This document shows positions 1 through 9,175 of a stretch of DNA of 64,000 nt, piece by piece; positions within the stretch are counted from its first letter, which is position 1; the number at the start of each line of letters is the position of its first letter. Position numbers and translations under genes: made by a program. The stretch comes from Constrictibacter sp. MBR-5 (GTDB taxonomy: Bacteria; Pseudomonadota; Alphaproteobacteria; JAJUGE01). The DNA is taken from positions 372,001 to 436,000 of the forward strand of contig NZ_JBEPTK010000003.1 of assembly GCF_040549485.1 (NCBI RefSeq). Direction: 5' to 3'. The notes under the pieces were generated by a model, which saw only the letters and a program-made list of their open reading frames with translations, had not been told where the DNA came from and made no database searches.

Positions 1-558
1 CGAGGCGCTCTCCAGCATGATGCCCATGGACACCGAAACCGGCTTCAGCGCGGCGTAATCGGCCGCGGTCATGATGCCGGGATTCAGGTGCGGCATCAGG
101 CCGGTCTCGTCCAGGACCGCCTTCGCCATCTCGCGCAGGTAGGAGAGGGTGCTGTCGTGGCCGAGCGCCTGCAGCTCCTCGCGCGCCACGCGATAGCGTG
201 TCTCGGGCTGGTCGCCCAGGGTGAACAGCGCCTCCTTGCAGCCGGCGGCGGCCCCGGCGCGGGCGACGGCCAGGACTTCGTCGCGCGTCATGAAGGCGCG
301 CTCGCCCTTCTTCGGCGGCCGCGCGAAGGTGCAGTAGTGGCAGACGTCGCGGCAGAGGTGGGTGAGCGGGATGAACACCTTGCGCGAATAGGAGACGAGC
401 CGGCCGTGGCCGGCATCGCGCAGTTCGGCGGCGGCCGCCGTCAGGCCGCCCAGGTCGTTCACCTCGACCAGCCGCATCGCCTCGGCCGCGGTCGGCCGGC
501 GGCCGGCGCGGGCGGCGTCGATCACGGAATCCGCTGTCAGCGCGATGGAGTGGCTCAT
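1..558 (-). CDS. cofG: CofG-type FO synthase radical SAM protein (3' end outside window)
   Basis: Only the N-terminal 186 residues are present; the gene runs off the left edge. The protein has a radical SAM cluster motif C-x3-C-x2-C (Cys69, Cys73, Cys76 in [10 protein letters not shown]), followed by the [12 protein letters not shown] region and a PHLNPG stretch typical of the CofG half of 7,8-didemethyl-8-hydroxy-5-deazariboflavin (FO) synthase. That enzyme builds the deazaflavin chromophore of coenzyme F420 together with CofH. Whether a CofH half is fused downstream (FbiC-like) cannot be seen. It starts with ATG at 558, only 2 bp after the cofC stop, so the two are co-transcribed. The adjacent cofC makes the F420 assignment strong. 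Confidence 0.9.
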   Translation of the reverse strand, partial: MSHSIALTADSVIDAARAGRRPTAAEAMRLVEVNDLGGLTAAAAELRDAGHGRLVSYSRKVFIPLTHLCRDVCHYCTFARPPKKGERAFMTRDEVLAVARAGAAAGCKEALFTLGDQPETRYRVAREELQALGHDSTLSYLREMAKAVLDETGLMPHLNPGIMTAADYAALKPVSVSMGIMLESAS

Positions 559-560
559 CG

Positions 561-1259
561 TCAGCCCTTCATGGTCACGGCGCCTCCGGCGAGCCGGGCG
601 GCGATGCCGGAGGATTCGAGGAAGGCGTGGGCGCGGGTGTCGGCCGGCCGCTGCAGCAGCATGCGCAGATCGTCCGGCGTGTCGATGTCCAGGCGGATGC
701 CCGGCCGTCGGATGACGCGCGGCCGCACGCCGGCGGCATGCGCGGCGGCGAGGTGCGGGCGGAAGCTGTCGTTTCCGAAGGCGAAGGGGATCAGGTCCGG
801 CGGCGAACAGACGACGCAGTTGGAACCGCGTCCGTCCCCGGCCGGCACGATCGTCATCGCCGGTGCCGCGCCATGGGCGGCGAGGACGTCGCGAATCTCG
901 TCGGCGGTGGTCGTCGGCACGTCGCCCGGCAGCGCCAGGAGCGTGCCCACACCGCGGGCGCGCAGCGCCGTGGCGCCGGCGGTGACGGCGCTGGTCTGGC
1001 CCTGATCCTCGGCCTCGCTCAACACTTCGGCACCGTAGCGTTCGGCGAGCGCCCGCCCGTCGGGATCGCCGGTGACCACGAGGATGCCGTCGAACCGGTC
1101 GACCGCGGCGATGGCCGACAGCACGTCCTCCGCCATCGCGGCGAACAGGCCGCGCCGCTCGTGCAGCCCCAGCACCGGGGACAGGCGCTGTTTCGCGGCC
1201 GACATGTCCTTGATCGGCAGTACGGCCCAGATCGAGCCGGTCTCGGGTGTATCGCTCAT
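561..1259 (-). CDS. cofC: 2-phospho-L-lactate / phosphoenolpyruvate guanylyltransferase
   Basis: A 232-residue nucleotidyltransferase of the CofC/FbiD family, which activates a three-carbon phospho-acid with GTP to start the side chain of coenzyme F420. Visible features are the N-terminal [19 protein letters not shown] segment (the family's P-x-K...AK-RL signature), the LALPGDVP motif near residue 115 and the C-terminal DIDTPDDL. An open frame extends further upstream, but ATG at 1259 is chosen because it overlaps the stop of the upstream LLM gene by four bases (ATGA), a common coupled arrangement. It lies between an LLM oxidoreductase and cofG, all on the minus strand. Which acid is used (phospholactate, PEP or phosphoglycerate) is not readable from sequence. 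Confidence 0.9.
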   Translation of the reverse strand: MSDTPETGSIWAVLPIKDMSAAKQRLSPVLGLHERRGLFAAMAEDVLSAIAAVDRFDGILVVTGDPDGRALAERYGAEVLSEAEDQGQTSAVTAGATALRARGVGTLLALPGDVPTTTADEIRDVLAAHGAAPAMTIVPAGDGRGSNCVVCSPPDLIPFAFGNDSFRPHLAAAHAAGVRPRVIRRPGIRLDIDTPDDLRMLLQRPADTRAHAFLESSGIAARLAGGAVTMKG

Positions 1260-2254
1260 CGGATCTCCGCGATCGTGCGGCCCAGCCGCTCGATGCTCTT
1301 CAGGGTGCTCGCCTGGTCCAGGCCCGGCCATTGTACCCGAAGGATCAGATGGTTTGCGCCCAGCGTCTCGCGATAGCGCTGGATCTCGTCCTTGACCCGC
1401 TCCGCGTCGCCGATGATGAAGCGGTCGCGCACGAAATTGTCGAACTGCTTGGCGAAGCCGCCGGCCGCCTGGTCGGCCTCGCTACGCCAGCTGGCATAGG
1501 CCTCGTACTTGTAGACGAGCGGCCCGCGCACCTCGTCGAGTGCCGTCCGGTCGCTCGTGCCCACATAGACCTCCCGGCAGATCGGATAGTCGATCGGCTC
1601 CGGCAGGCCGTGGGCGGTGCGCGCCGCACGGAACGTCGCGAACTGGTCGACGAGTTCCGGGAGGGTCGGCCGGAAGCTGCAGATCCAGCCGTCGCCGAGG
1701 CGTGCCGCCCGTTCGACGGCGGCTTTCGCCGCGCCGCCGATCCAGATCGGCGGGCCGCCCGGCCGCTTCGGCTTCAGGCTCAGGCCGACGCCCTTCACCT
1801 GATAGAAGTTGCCGTCGAAGTCGACCTCGTCCTCGGTCCACAGGCGACGGATCAGCCGGATGGCCTCGCCGAAACGCTTGGCACGCTGTTCGAACGGCAC
1901 GCCCAGTGCGGCGAACTCCTCCTGCCGATAGCCCATGCCCACGGCCAGGACGTAGCGGCCGCCGCAGAACCAGTCGAGCGTCGCGGCCTCCTCGGCAACC
2001 ACGACCGGGTTCAGCATCGGCAGAAGCATGATCGCCGGGCCGACCTCCATCCCGTCGGCCTCGGCCATCAGCCGGGCGAGCAGCGGCACGGTCTGGAACA
2101 TCTGCATCGGCGCGGTCAGGAAATGCTGCGCCGTCCACAGCGAATCGAAGCCGTTCAGGCGCGCCATGCGCACCTGGGCCAGCAGGTTGTCGAGCTGCGG
2201 CCCCAGGTCGGTGCCCTGCGGCCATTGCGAGGCGACGTAGATGCCGAATTTCAT
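1256..2254 (-). CDS. LLM-class oxidoreductase, possibly F420-dependent
   Basis: A 332-residue luciferase-like monooxygenase family TIM-barrel protein starting [14 protein letters not shown]. It has the family core [21 protein letters not shown] (residues about 107-127) and [27 protein letters not shown] around residue 170. Members use FMN or F420 to oxidise or reduce diverse substrates. Its stop codon overlaps the cofC start, so it is translated together with F420 synthesis genes; F420 is therefore the likelier cofactor, though this is inference from context. The ATG at 2254 follows GGGAGAACC at a reasonable distance; a much longer open frame continues upstream in the same phase but is antisense-type noise across the chemoreceptor gene. 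The substrate is unknown. Confidence 0.85.
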   Translation of the reverse strand: MKFGIYVASQWPQGTDLGPQLDNLLAQVRMARLNGFDSLWTAQHFLTAPMQMFQTVPLLARLMAEADGMEVGPAIMLLPMLNPVVVAEEAATLDWFCGGRYVLAVGMGYRQEEFAALGVPFEQRAKRFGEAIRLIRRLWTEDEVDFDGNFYQVKGVGLSLKPKRPGGPPIWIGGAAKAAVERAARLGDGWICSFRPTLPELVDQFATFRAARTAHGLPEPIDYPICREVYVGTSDRTALDEVRGPLVYKYEAYASWRSEADQAAGGFAKQFDNFVRDRFIIGDAERVKDEIQRYRETLGANHLILRVQWPGLDQASTLKSIERLGRTIAEIR

Positions 2255-2352
2255 GGCGTGGTTCTCCCGCGGCGCATCTTCCGTCCTCGGAAGGCGCGCC
2301 GCAAGGGAGGGCCGGGGTGAACGCCCGTGCAGGCGGGCGTGAACGCCGCGCT

Positions 2353-3813
2353 TCAGGCGGCGCGCAGGTTCCCCAGGAACGCGGAGACCCGGCTGCGCAT
2401 CGCATCGGCGCGCATCGCCAGTTCCTCGGAGGCGCTCAGCAGCTCCGCCGCCGCCGAACCGGTCTCGGCCGCCGCCTCGTTGACGCGGGCGATGTCGCTC
2501 GACACGCGGCTGGTGCCGTCGGCCGCCTGCTGGACGTTGCGCGCGATCTCGGACGTCGCCGCGTTCTGCTCCTCGACGGCGGCGGCGATGCCCGCTGCGA
2601 TCTCGTCGATCGTCGCGATGGTCCCGGCGATGCCGCGGATCGCGGCGGCGGTATCGCCGCTGAGCGACTGCATCGACTTGATCTGGCCGGTGATTTCCTC
2701 CGTCGCGCGGGCGGTCTGGCTGGCGAGGTTCTTCACCTCGGAGGCGACGACCGAGAAGCCCTTGCCCGCCTCGCCGGCGCGGGCGGCCTCGATGGTCGCG
2801 TTGAGCGCCAGCAGGTTGGTCTGGGTGGCGATCGAGTGGATCAGCTCGACGACGCCGCCCACCTTCTGCGCGGCCTCGACGAGCGCATGGACCGTGGCAT
2901 CCGACCGTTCGGCCTCGTCCGCCGCCCGCCCGGCGACGCGCTGCGAGTTCGTCACCTGCTGGGTGATCTCGTGGATCGAGGCCGCCAGTTCGTCCGAGGC
3001 CGAGGCGACGGTTTGCACGTTGATCGCCGTTTGGCCGGCCACCGTCGCGACCGACGCCGCCTGCTGCGTGCTGCGCGCCGCCACGCCGTCCATCCGGCGC
3101 GCGGTGCCGTTCAGCTGCCCCGACGAGGCCACGACGGTCTGGATCATCTCGCCGATTTCGGCCTCGAAGCTCTGGACCAGCTCGGCCAGCCACTGCCGGC
3201 GCTTCTCTTCGGCCTCGGCCTCCAGGGCCCGCCGCTCCTCGTTGAGGCGCGCGATCTCGACGTTCGCCGTCTCCGCCGCGGCCAGCGCCGCGGCCGCGGA
3301 GGTCAGCGCCCGGTTCAGGCTGAAGGCGCCCCAGATCAGAACGGCCGTCTCCAGCACGACGATCACCGCGTGCAGCACCACGCGGCCCAGGTCGGCGCCG
3401 CCCGGAAACACGGCCGCGGGCAGCAGGAAGTTCAGCACGAGATGGTGAAGGGCGATGGTCGTCGCCGCGGCCAGGATCACGCGCCAGTCGGCATACGCCG
3501 CGGTGATCGCCAGGGCCGCGAAGAAATACATGTGCAGGTCGATCTGCCAGGCATAGCCCTCGAACAGGAACACCAGCAGCGACGGCATGCCGACCAGCGC
3601 GACGGCGATCGTCGTGTGCGTCGTCAGGCTCGAGCCGTAGACCAGCCGGACCAGCGTCGCCGACGCGGCGAGGCCGGCGACCACGAGGGCCGGTGCCGCC
3701 ATGGGCTCGCCGAGCGCCAGCGACACGCCCGCGACCACGGGCAGGTGCAGCCACAGGAGCCAGATCAGGAATCTGTCGGCTGCGCGGCGAATCCCGACGA
3801 GGTCGTTCGACAT
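2353..3813 (-). CDS. Methyl-accepting chemotaxis protein with multi-pass membrane sensor
   Basis: A 486-residue chemoreceptor. The first about 185 residues hold roughly five or six hydrophobic segments with very short loops, so the sensor is in the membrane rather than a periplasmic domain. A coiled coil (residues about 185-225) leads to the cytoplasmic signalling hairpin, with the highly conserved tip at about residues 328-366 ([20 protein letters not shown], then [11 protein letters not shown]). No HAMP domain is evident. It would pass signals to CheA/CheW, but no che genes are in the window. No CheR/CheB-tethering pentapeptide is seen at the C-terminus (NLRAA). It is monocistronic. Start ATG at 3813. 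The ligand is unknown. Confidence 0.9.
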   Translation of the reverse strand: MSNDLVGIRRAADRFLIWLLWLHLPVVAGVSLALGEPMAAPALVVAGLAASATLVRLVYGSSLTTHTTIAVALVGMPSLLVFLFEGYAWQIDLHMYFFAALAITAAYADWRVILAAATTIALHHLVLNFLLPAAVFPGGADLGRVVLHAVIVVLETAVLIWGAFSLNRALTSAAAALAAAETANVEIARLNEERRALEAEAEEKRRQWLAELVQSFEAEIGEMIQTVVASSGQLNGTARRMDGVAARSTQQAASVATVAGQTAINVQTVASASDELAASIHEITQQVTNSQRVAGRAADEAERSDATVHALVEAAQKVGGVVELIHSIATQTNLLALNATIEAARAGEAGKGFSVVASEVKNLASQTARATEEITGQIKSMQSLSGDTAAAIRGIAGTIATIDEIAAGIAAAVEEQNAATSEIARNVQQAADGTSRVSSDIARVNEAAAETGSAAAELLSASEELAMRADAMRSRVSAFLGNLRAA

Positions 3814-3832
3814 GGATGATCTACCGTTCTCT

Positions 3833-3883
3833 AAGGGCGATGGAATGGCAAGGGCGATGGAATGGCAAGGGCGATGGAATGGC
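3833..3883. repeat. 17-bp perfect tandem repeat, three copies
   Basis: The unit AAGGGCGATGGAATGGC occurs three times without a mismatch (3833-3849, 3850-3866, 3867-3883). It sits immediately upstream of the chemoreceptor start and just before the end of the small gene at 3892, so it occupies the leader/promoter region of the chemoreceptor. Copy number could vary by slippage. Confidence 0.95.
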
Positions 3884-3891
3884 GGTCCCGG

Positions 3892-4203
3892 CTACAGGCA
3901 GCCGCCGATCGCGACCGGATCGAACACGATCCAGGCACCGGCGCGCCGCAGGCGGTCGGGAAGGCCGGGTGTGTCCGCCGCTGCGACGACGATGCTGTCG
4001 AACGCGCCGTGGCGCACCAGTGCGGCGTCGGCCAGGGCGACGCGTTCCAGGATCTCGGCGCGCGAGAGCGAGGGTGCGAACAGGGCCGCCACGGGGGCGC
4101 CGTCGTGCGGTGTCAGCGTCATGGCGGCCACCGCCACGACGCTGGACACGGCCAGCGCCAGCGGCGGCATCATGGCTTCGAAGGTGGATCGCGGCGCATG
4201 CAT
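3892..4203 (-). CDS. Small hypothetical protein with N-terminal membrane segment
   Basis: A 103-residue open frame not recognised as a known family. Residues about 12-30 (PPLALAVSSVVAVAAMTL) form one hydrophobic segment, either a signal anchor or an uncleaved signal peptide. The rest is a short acidic/amphipathic domain ending DPVAIGGCL. Codon use is like the neighbours, with strong GC at third positions, which supports real coding. A second in-frame ATG 10 codons in (MMPPLALAV) is an alternative start and would give a more usual signal peptide. A compound palindrome lies just upstream (4207-4236). Function unknown. Confidence 0.55.
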   Translation of the reverse strand: MHAPRSTFEAMMPPLALAVSSVVAVAAMTLTPHDGAPVAALFAPSLSRAEILERVALADAALVRHGAFDSIVVAAADTPGLPDRLRRAGAWIVFDPVAIGGCL

Positions 4204-4206
4204 GCG

Positions 4207-4236
4207 CGAAAGTCCCGAAATTTCGGAACGCTTTCG
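4207..4236. promoter_or_regulatory. Nested inverted repeat upstream of a small membrane protein gene
   Basis: An inner 12-bp perfect palindrome CCGAAATTTCGG (4215-4226) is flanked by outer arms CGAAAG (4207-4212) and CTTTCG (4231-4236). It is AT-richer than its surroundings and lies 3-33 bp upstream of the start at 4203, so it could be an operator or an RNA hairpin in the leader. No regulator is encoded next to it. Confidence 0.4.
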
Positions 4237-4350
4237 TACCGCATACGCCTTAATGCAGACCTAATGGCTTTCGGGCAGATGCGGCCGGAAAGAAAGGTCG
4301 TATCCCGTTACGCCGCAGACAGGGGTAATGTCGCGACTGTATAGACCGTC

Positions 4351-5508
4351 CTACCGCCGCCCGCGTGCGTCCACCGGCCAGATCTCGACCAGTGTGTCGC
4401 CACGAACGACATGATAGTGGTCGTACAGGTTTACCGTGGGGTCGCAGTGCGGCGTCACGCACTCCACCGCGTCGCCGATCGCCAGGCGCGGTCCGGTGCC
4501 TTCGGCCGCAGCCGGGTAGAAGACCCGGCCGTGCTCGTCGCCGGCGAAGCCGTAGGTCGATCCTTCCGGCGCGCCGCGGGCGATCCGCGGCGGCGACGGC
4601 GCATCGGTGGCGAAGGCCTTCAGTCCGGCGTCGGTGACCGCGAAATCGTCGTGCGTGGCGCTGACCACGCTGGTGCGGACGAACAGCGCGTCCTCGAACG
4701 GCCGCGCGTCGTCCTCGCGCAGGGCGACGGCGTCGTAGTCCACGTCCATCACCGCATAGGATCCGACCTCCAGGTCGGTCATCAGCCCGGCCCGCGCATC
4801 CAACTCGTGCGTGCCCGTCCCGGCGCCGGCGACGATGGCCGGCGGCAGGCCCTCGGCGGCCAGTGCGTCGGACACCTGCCGCAGCCAGGCGGTCATCTCG
4901 TCGGACAGCGCCTTGCGCTCGGCATAGTCGTATTTGTGCTGCAGGTTGCCGGCATAGCCCTGGATGCCGCCGAACCGCAGTGATTCGCTGTCGGCGATCT
5001 GCCGGGCCAGCGCCGTCGCCGCCTGGGCCGACTGCACGCCGGTGCGACGGCTGCCGACCTCGACGTCGACGATCACGGTCAGCGGCCTGCCGGCCGCTGC
5101 GGCCGCCGCGGCCAGGGCCGACACGTTGGCGGGATCGTCCGCCACCACCATCAGCCCTTCCGCCTTCGCGTTCAGCGTGATCAGCCGCGCGACCTTGTCC
5201 GGCTGCACCACCGGCGAGGTAATCAGCACGCCGGGAATGCCGGCACCGGCGATCACCTCCGCCTCGCCCAGCGTGGCACAGCAGATGCCGACGGCGCCGG
5301 CCGCGATCTGCCGCCGGGCGATCTCCACCGACTTGTGCGTCTTGCTGTGCGGTCGCAGCGCGACGCCGTGCGCGCGGGCGAAAGCCGCCATCGCCGCGAT
5401 GTTGCGCTCCAGCGCGTCCAGGTCGAGCAGCAGCGCCGGCGTGTTGAGCCGGTCGCGTGAGCCGGCGACGCCGATCAGATATGCGTTCGGTCCGAGGTCG
5501 GCGGCCAT
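4351..5508 (-). CDS. DSD1-family PLP enzyme (D-threonine aldolase / D-serine dehydratase-like)
   Basis: A 385-residue fold-type III PLP enzyme with an alanine-racemase-like N-terminal barrel and the metal-binding C-terminal domain of D-serine dehydratases. The PLP lysine is in RPHSKTHKS (Lys56 most likely), a sugar/phosphate-binding GAGTGTHEL lies near residue 233, and the metal site is HCDPT (His354, Asp356) close to the C-terminus. An H-x-D metal pair resembles D-threonine aldolases, while eukaryotic-type D-serine dehydratases use H-x-C, so aldolase activity on D-3-hydroxyamino acids is favoured but unproven. It lies 18 bp downstream of nnrU on the same strand. Start ATG 5508. Confidence 0.82.
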   Translation of the reverse strand: MAADLGPNAYLIGVAGSRDRLNTPALLLDLDALERNIAAMAAFARAHGVALRPHSKTHKSVEIARRQIAAGAVGICCATLGEAEVIAGAGIPGVLITSPVVQPDKVARLITLNAKAEGLMVVADDPANVSALAAAAAAAGRPLTVIVDVEVGSRRTGVQSAQAATALARQIADSESLRFGGIQGYAGNLQHKYDYAERKALSDEMTAWLRQVSDALAAEGLPPAIVAGAGTGTHELDARAGLMTDLEVGSYAVMDVDYDAVALREDDARPFEDALFVRTSVVSATHDDFAVTDAGLKAFATDAPSPPRIARGAPEGSTYGFAGDEHGRVFYPAAAEGTGPRLAIGDAVECVTPHCDPTVNLYDHYHVVRGDTLVEIWPVDARGRR

Positions 5509-5526
5509 GGCGGGTTCCTCAAATGG

Positions 5527-6219
5527 TCAGGGAAAGGGCGAGACGCCGAACAGCGGCTGGTGGACGACGAGCAACAGGAGATAGACCGCCAGCGCCACCG
5601 CGACCCGCCACAGGCCGATGCCGCGCCAGTCCGGCCGCGTCCGGCCCGTCGCGATGGCGAGAAACGGGACCACCGACGTCGTCAGCGCCACCGGTCCCCA
5701 GTCGCTGCCCATGGTGATGCGGCGGCGGTGGTCGATATGCAGCATGCCGGCGCCGGCGAGCGCGAGGACGCCGCCGAACAGGATCAGGGACGCGGCGTCG
5801 GTGTTGGTCAGCAGGTGCGCCGCCGCCCAGAGGGCGGCACCGACCAGGAAGGGGTGGCGGGTGATCCGCATGATGCCGGGCGTCGGGTCGGTGACCGGTC
5901 CCAGGTTTTCGCCGCCCACCGCCGTGACGTTGCGCGTCGTGAAGGCACAGACCAGCAGCAGCAGCGAGACCGGCATGACCAGCACCGGGATCCATCGCAT
6001 GCCGTCGGGCGGCGCCCAGAGCGGCACGAACGGGGCCGCGGCATACGCGAACAGCATCCAGACGAAGGCGGCGGTGATTGCCAGCGAATAGGCGCCGCGA
6101 AAGCCGTTCTCGCCCAGGCGGGCGATCAGCGGACGGCGGACGTGCAGGCTCGACAGCACGAGATGGCCGAGGACGAAGGTGGCGGTTGCCAGTGCCAGCT
6201 CCTGGAGCGCCGCGTCCAT
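5527..6219 (-). CDS. NnrU-family integral membrane protein
   Basis: A 230-residue inner-membrane protein with about six transmembrane segments. The central region NVTAVGGENL ... GIMRITRHPFLVGAALWAAAHL matches the NnrU/isoprenylcysteine-methyltransferase-like fold, in which RHP is the hallmark. NnrU was named from denitrification gene clusters, but homologues are widespread and no nitrite or nitric oxide reductase genes are in this window, so a denitrification role should not be assumed. ATG at 6219 gives a hydrophobic start (ALATATFVLGHLVLSSLH) and is preferred to longer open-frame options. Confidence 0.8.
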   Translation of the reverse strand: MDAALQELALATATFVLGHLVLSSLHVRRPLIARLGENGFRGAYSLAITAAFVWMLFAYAAAPFVPLWAPPDGMRWIPVLVMPVSLLLLVCAFTTRNVTAVGGENLGPVTDPTPGIMRITRHPFLVGAALWAAAHLLTNTDAASLILFGGVLALAGAGMLHIDHRRRITMGSDWGPVALTTSVVPFLAIATGRTRPDWRGIGLWRVAVALAVYLLLLVVHQPLFGVSPFP

Positions 6220-6257
6220 CCCGTCTCCGTCTCCCTCCGCGCCGCATGCGGTCCGGC

Positions 6258-7139
6258 TCAGGCTGCCGGCAGGTCTACCCCATGCCGGCGGCAGGACGCC
6301 ACCAGCGTGTTGTGCAGCAGGACGGCGATGGTCATCGGGCCGACGCCGCCGGGGACCGGCGTGATGGCGCCTGCGACCTGCACCGCCTCGTCGAAGGCCA
6401 CGTCGCCGACCAGCCGCGTCTTGCCGTCGTCGGTCGGGATGCGGTTGACGCCGACGTCGATCACCGTGGCGCCCGGCTTGATCCAGCCGCCGCGCACCAT
6501 GCGCGGCTTGCCGACTGCGGCGACCAGGATGTCGGCGCGTCGGCACTCCTCGGCCAGGTCACGGGTGCGCGAATGGGCGATGGTGACGGTGCAGTTGGCC
6601 TGCAGCAGCAGGGCCGCCATGGGCTTGCCGACGATGTTCGACCGTCCCAGCACCAGGGCGCGCAGCCCGCTCAGGTCACCCAGCCGGTCCTTCAGCAGCA
6701 TCATGCAGCCGGTCGGCGTGCAGGGCGCCAGTGCGGGCATGCCGGCATTCAGCCGGCCGACGTTGATCGGGTGGAAACCGTCCACGTCCTTGGCCGGGTC
6801 GATCGCCAGCAGCACCTTGTCGGCGTCGATCTGCGGCGGCAGCGGCAGCTGCACCAGGATGCCGTCGACCGCGTCGTCGGCGTTCAGCCGCGCGATCAGC
6901 GCCAGCAGGTCCGCTTCCGAGGTCTCGGCCGGCAGGTCGGTGCGGAAGGACTCCATGCCGGCCTCCCGCGTCGCCTCCACCTTGTGCCGAACATAGACCT
7001 GGCTCGCCGGATCGGCGCCGACCAGGACGACCGCCAGGCCGGGGCGGTGGCCGCCGGCCGCCGTCAGCGCCGCCACCTGGCCGCCCACCGTCGCGCGCAG
7101 TCCCGCCGCAAATGCCTTGCCGTCGATCACGTCGCCCAT
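6258..7139 (-). CDS. folD: Methylenetetrahydrofolate dehydrogenase / methenyltetrahydrofolate cyclohydrolase
   Basis: A 293-residue bifunctional folate enzyme interconverting 5,10-methylene-, methenyl- and 10-formyl-tetrahydrofolate with NADP. All family signatures are visible: [14 protein letters not shown] with the catalytic lysine, [18 protein letters not shown], the Rossmann [27 protein letters not shown] and the C-terminal [13 protein letters not shown]. The start is uncertain: ATG at 7139 is given, but two in-frame GTG codons at 7145 and 7148 sit closer to the upstream GAGGA and either could be used, adding 2-3 residues. It is in line with yggU (stop 7155), so translation may be coupled. 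Confidence 0.95.
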   Translation of the reverse strand: MGDVIDGKAFAAGLRATVGGQVAALTAAGGHRPGLAVVLVGADPASQVYVRHKVEATREAGMESFRTDLPAETSEADLLALIARLNADDAVDGILVQLPLPPQIDADKVLLAIDPAKDVDGFHPINVGRLNAGMPALAPCTPTGCMMLLKDRLGDLSGLRALVLGRSNIVGKPMAALLLQANCTVTIAHSRTRDLAEECRRADILVAAVGKPRMVRGGWIKPGATVIDVGVNRIPTDDGKTRLVGDVAFDEAVQVAGAITPVPGGVGPMTIAVLLHNTLVASCRRHGVDLPAA

Positions 7140-7154
7140 CGTCACCACTCGTCC

Positions 7155-7493
7155 TCAGGCCGCGCCACCCGCGGCACCGTTCAGCCATTCGCCGAGCCGC
7201 CGCTCCAGCGCATCCGGGTCGCCGGCGAGGTGGAGCACCTTCTCGCGTCCGCCGGCGCCCGTCCGTATGTTCAGCGCAGACTTGGGGACCCGCCACGCCG
7301 CGGCAAGCCATTCGATCAGTGCGACGTTCGCGGCGCCCTCGACCGGCGGTGCGGCCACCGCGACCAGCAGTCGCGGCCGTCCGTCGGCCCCCGCCGCCAC
7401 GCCCAGGAAGCCCGGTCGCTTCGCCCGCGGCGTCAGGCGCACGCCGAACGTCACGCCGTCGCCGGCACGGCCGAAGGGCGATGCGCCCTCCAC
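7155..7493 (-). CDS. YggU/DUF167 family protein
   Basis: A 112-residue protein with the DUF167 pattern: VRLTPRAKRPGF near residue 20, AVAAPPVEGAANVALIEWLA and the GAGGREKVLHL segment. The family is universally distributed and small; its role is not firmly known. A GTG at 7493 is taken as start because the yggT stop (7499-7501) lies just upstream and no ATG is in frame at a suitable place; longer frames upstream would run antisense-like across yggT. The yggT-yggU pairing is common in proteobacteria, which supports both calls. Confidence 0.8.
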   Translation of the reverse strand: MEGASPFGRAGDGVTFGVRLTPRAKRPGFLGVAAGADGRPRLLVAVAAPPVEGAANVALIEWLAAAWRVPKSALNIRTGAGGREKVLHLAGDPDALERRLGEWLNGAAGGAA

Positions 7494-7498
7494 GCCGT

Positions 7499-7795
7499 CT
7501 ACATTCCGAAGGCGAGGCGCATCAGAAGGTTGCGCACGAAGTAGAGCAGCAGGATCAGGATGACCGGCGAGATGTCGATGCCGCCGAGGTTGGGCAGCAG
7601 CCGCCGGATCGGCCGCAGCACCGGCTCCGTCAGGCGCCACAGCACGTCCAGCACCGTATAGACGAAGCGGTTGTTCGTGTTGATGACGCCGAACGCCACC
7701 AGCCAGCTCATCACCGCGGAGATGATCAGCACCCAGATATACAGGTCGATGACCGTGGCGATCAGCTCGACGATCGTGACGGTGAGCGCGTTCAT
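7499..7795 (-). CDS. YggT family integral membrane protein
   Basis: A 98-residue protein with two hydrophobic stretches (residues about 5-30 and 72-92) separated by the conserved cytoplasmic loop DVLWRLTEPVLRPIRRLLPNLGGIDISP, which is the YggT signature. Homologues sit in division/stress clusters and have been linked to osmotic protection and membrane-protein assembly, without a settled mechanism. Start ATG 7795 lies upstream of yggU with a 5-bp gap. The frame stays open further upstream, across the tRNA-Ala gene on the opposite strand, but that part is not protein coding. Confidence 0.85.
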   Translation of the reverse strand: MNALTVTIVELIATVIDLYIWVLIISAVMSWLVAFGVINTNNRFVYTVLDVLWRLTEPVLRPIRRLLPNLGGIDISPVILILLLYFVRNLLMRLAFGM

Positions 7796-7978
7796 TCCGC
7801 GACTTGCCCCCGGTTCCGGCCCCGCTTGGCGGCCTAACCTATATCCAGGGGGCGGTCCCGGTGCAACCGCGCCGTCCCGCCTGCGCCGCCCTGCCGCAAC
7901 GGCGCCGACATCGACTCCGTCGCACCGCTTGACAGCCACAACCCTTTCCCCGACATATACGCCCGCTGTCCAGCCGGT

Positions 7979-8054
<76 letters not shown>

Positions 8055-8125
8055 AAACCTTCAGAATCAATGGTTTGATCCTTGATGCCCGGCACTGCTG
8101 CACGCAGCTGCTACACAGGGGCGTC

Positions 8126-8587
8126 ATGGGATACCTGCTCGGGCTCAGCCGTCGGCGGTCTCGTTACTACTATAGGTGTCCGGTTCCGGCGGACCTCGTC
8201 GGCCGGATTGGTCGGCGAGAGATCAGTCGCAGTTTGCTGACAGCTGACGTGCGAATCGCGCGTAAACGGTGGCGCCGCGCCGCTATAATGACCGCGAATC
8301 TTTGGGTGGCGGTGCAGCAGGCAGTGGAACAGCACGAGATAGACGCACTCATCGCGGGATGGCTATCCGCGCGGCTCGACAACGATCGGCGCCAGCGGGT
8401 CGAGACCGATTTCGCGGCGGCTTTCGCGGCGCATACCGGCATGAGCCGGCATGCTGCTGCGGCTTATGTGATCGGCTCCGATGCAGAGGCGCAGCTTCCG
8501 CAGTGGCAGCGCGAGTCCGCGAAAGCGACTGGGCTGCAGTCGCACTCACAGCGCTCGAGGTGCACCTCCGCGTCGATCGGAGGCTGA
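8126..8587 (+). pseudogene. Truncated tyrosine integrase N-terminus (DUF6538 type)
   Basis: A 153-residue frame starting MGYLLGLSRRRSRYYYRCPVP. The segment YYYRCPVPADLVGRIGRREI, followed by RSLLTADVRIARKRWRRA, is the typical N-terminal domain (DUF6538) of phage/ICE tyrosine recombinases that target tRNA genes. The catalytic C-terminal domain (R...H-x-x-R...Y) is missing: the frame drifts into unrelated sequence after about residue 130 and stops at 8587. Its position and orientation right after tRNA-Ala are those of an integrase next to attL. It is read as the remnant of an integrative element. Confidence 0.75.
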
Positions 8588-8604
8588 TGCGTGACGTCGT
8601 TCAT
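8464..8604 (-). pseudogene. Degenerate copy of the small gene at 11260
   Basis: A 46-residue frame starting MNDVTHQPPIDAEVHLERCE, antisense to the tail of the integrase remnant. Its first 20 residues match the start of the minus-strand gene at 11260 (MNDITHRTSADVEAHLKRYE), and the DNA around the start codon also aligns between the two loci. After that the similarity is lost, so this is a truncated paralogue. The family is not recognised. Confidence 0.55.
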
Positions 8605-9175
8605 CACAGCTCCGCCGTGGTCGCGTTGGCTCGGCGCGTCTGCGCGCACCGCTCCTGCTGTCGACGATCCTGCAGCCTGGGTGTTTGTGGTTGATTGGCG
8701 ACCGCTGCGGAAATCCCGAAGGCGGCTGTGAAAGGGCGATCTACCGAGATCGGCGTAACGGCAGCATCCCCAGGCAGATGCGCCCGCCGTCTAGGACTTC
8801 GATGCTGTGGTGGATGAAGGACTGGCCATTTCCAACGTGGGATCATGGCTCCCTCGCTTGCGTGAGATCGCTAATGGACTTGGCATCAGACGGCGGCGAC
8901 AGCGTATCGGGACCGGCGTCTGGTGGTCATCGATGGTGATCGGGTCGTCGTGTCGCCGGAATAGCGGCTAATCCTCGACCGCCCGTGGCCGAACTTACAT
9001 TCAGACAAGGCTGGCAACATTCGCATCCACCAAGCCACCCCGCAGGTTTCCTCTCTTGTCAAAGAGGAAGCTTCCGTCGCTTGCAGAAACGTGACTGATC
9101 AGGTGAGGTCGGTGGGAACCAGAACTTGCATAACCCTCTTCTAGAGAGCGAGTGAGGCAACGGAAAGGCGGTTAC
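8605..9175. other. Non-coding or decayed stretch of the accessory zone
   Basis: No intact gene is seen. Short coding-like patches appear on the plus strand in different phases (about 8700-8780 and 8800-8890, separated by stops), as expected of a decayed gene, but they are too short to name. Base composition is less GC-rich than in flanking operons. No transposase signature or terminal repeat was recognised. Confidence 0.5.

Noticed and set aside
5527-6219. NnrU as evidence for a denitrification cluster
   Set aside because: No nir, nor or nos genes are present in the window and NnrU homologues occur widely outside denitrifiers.
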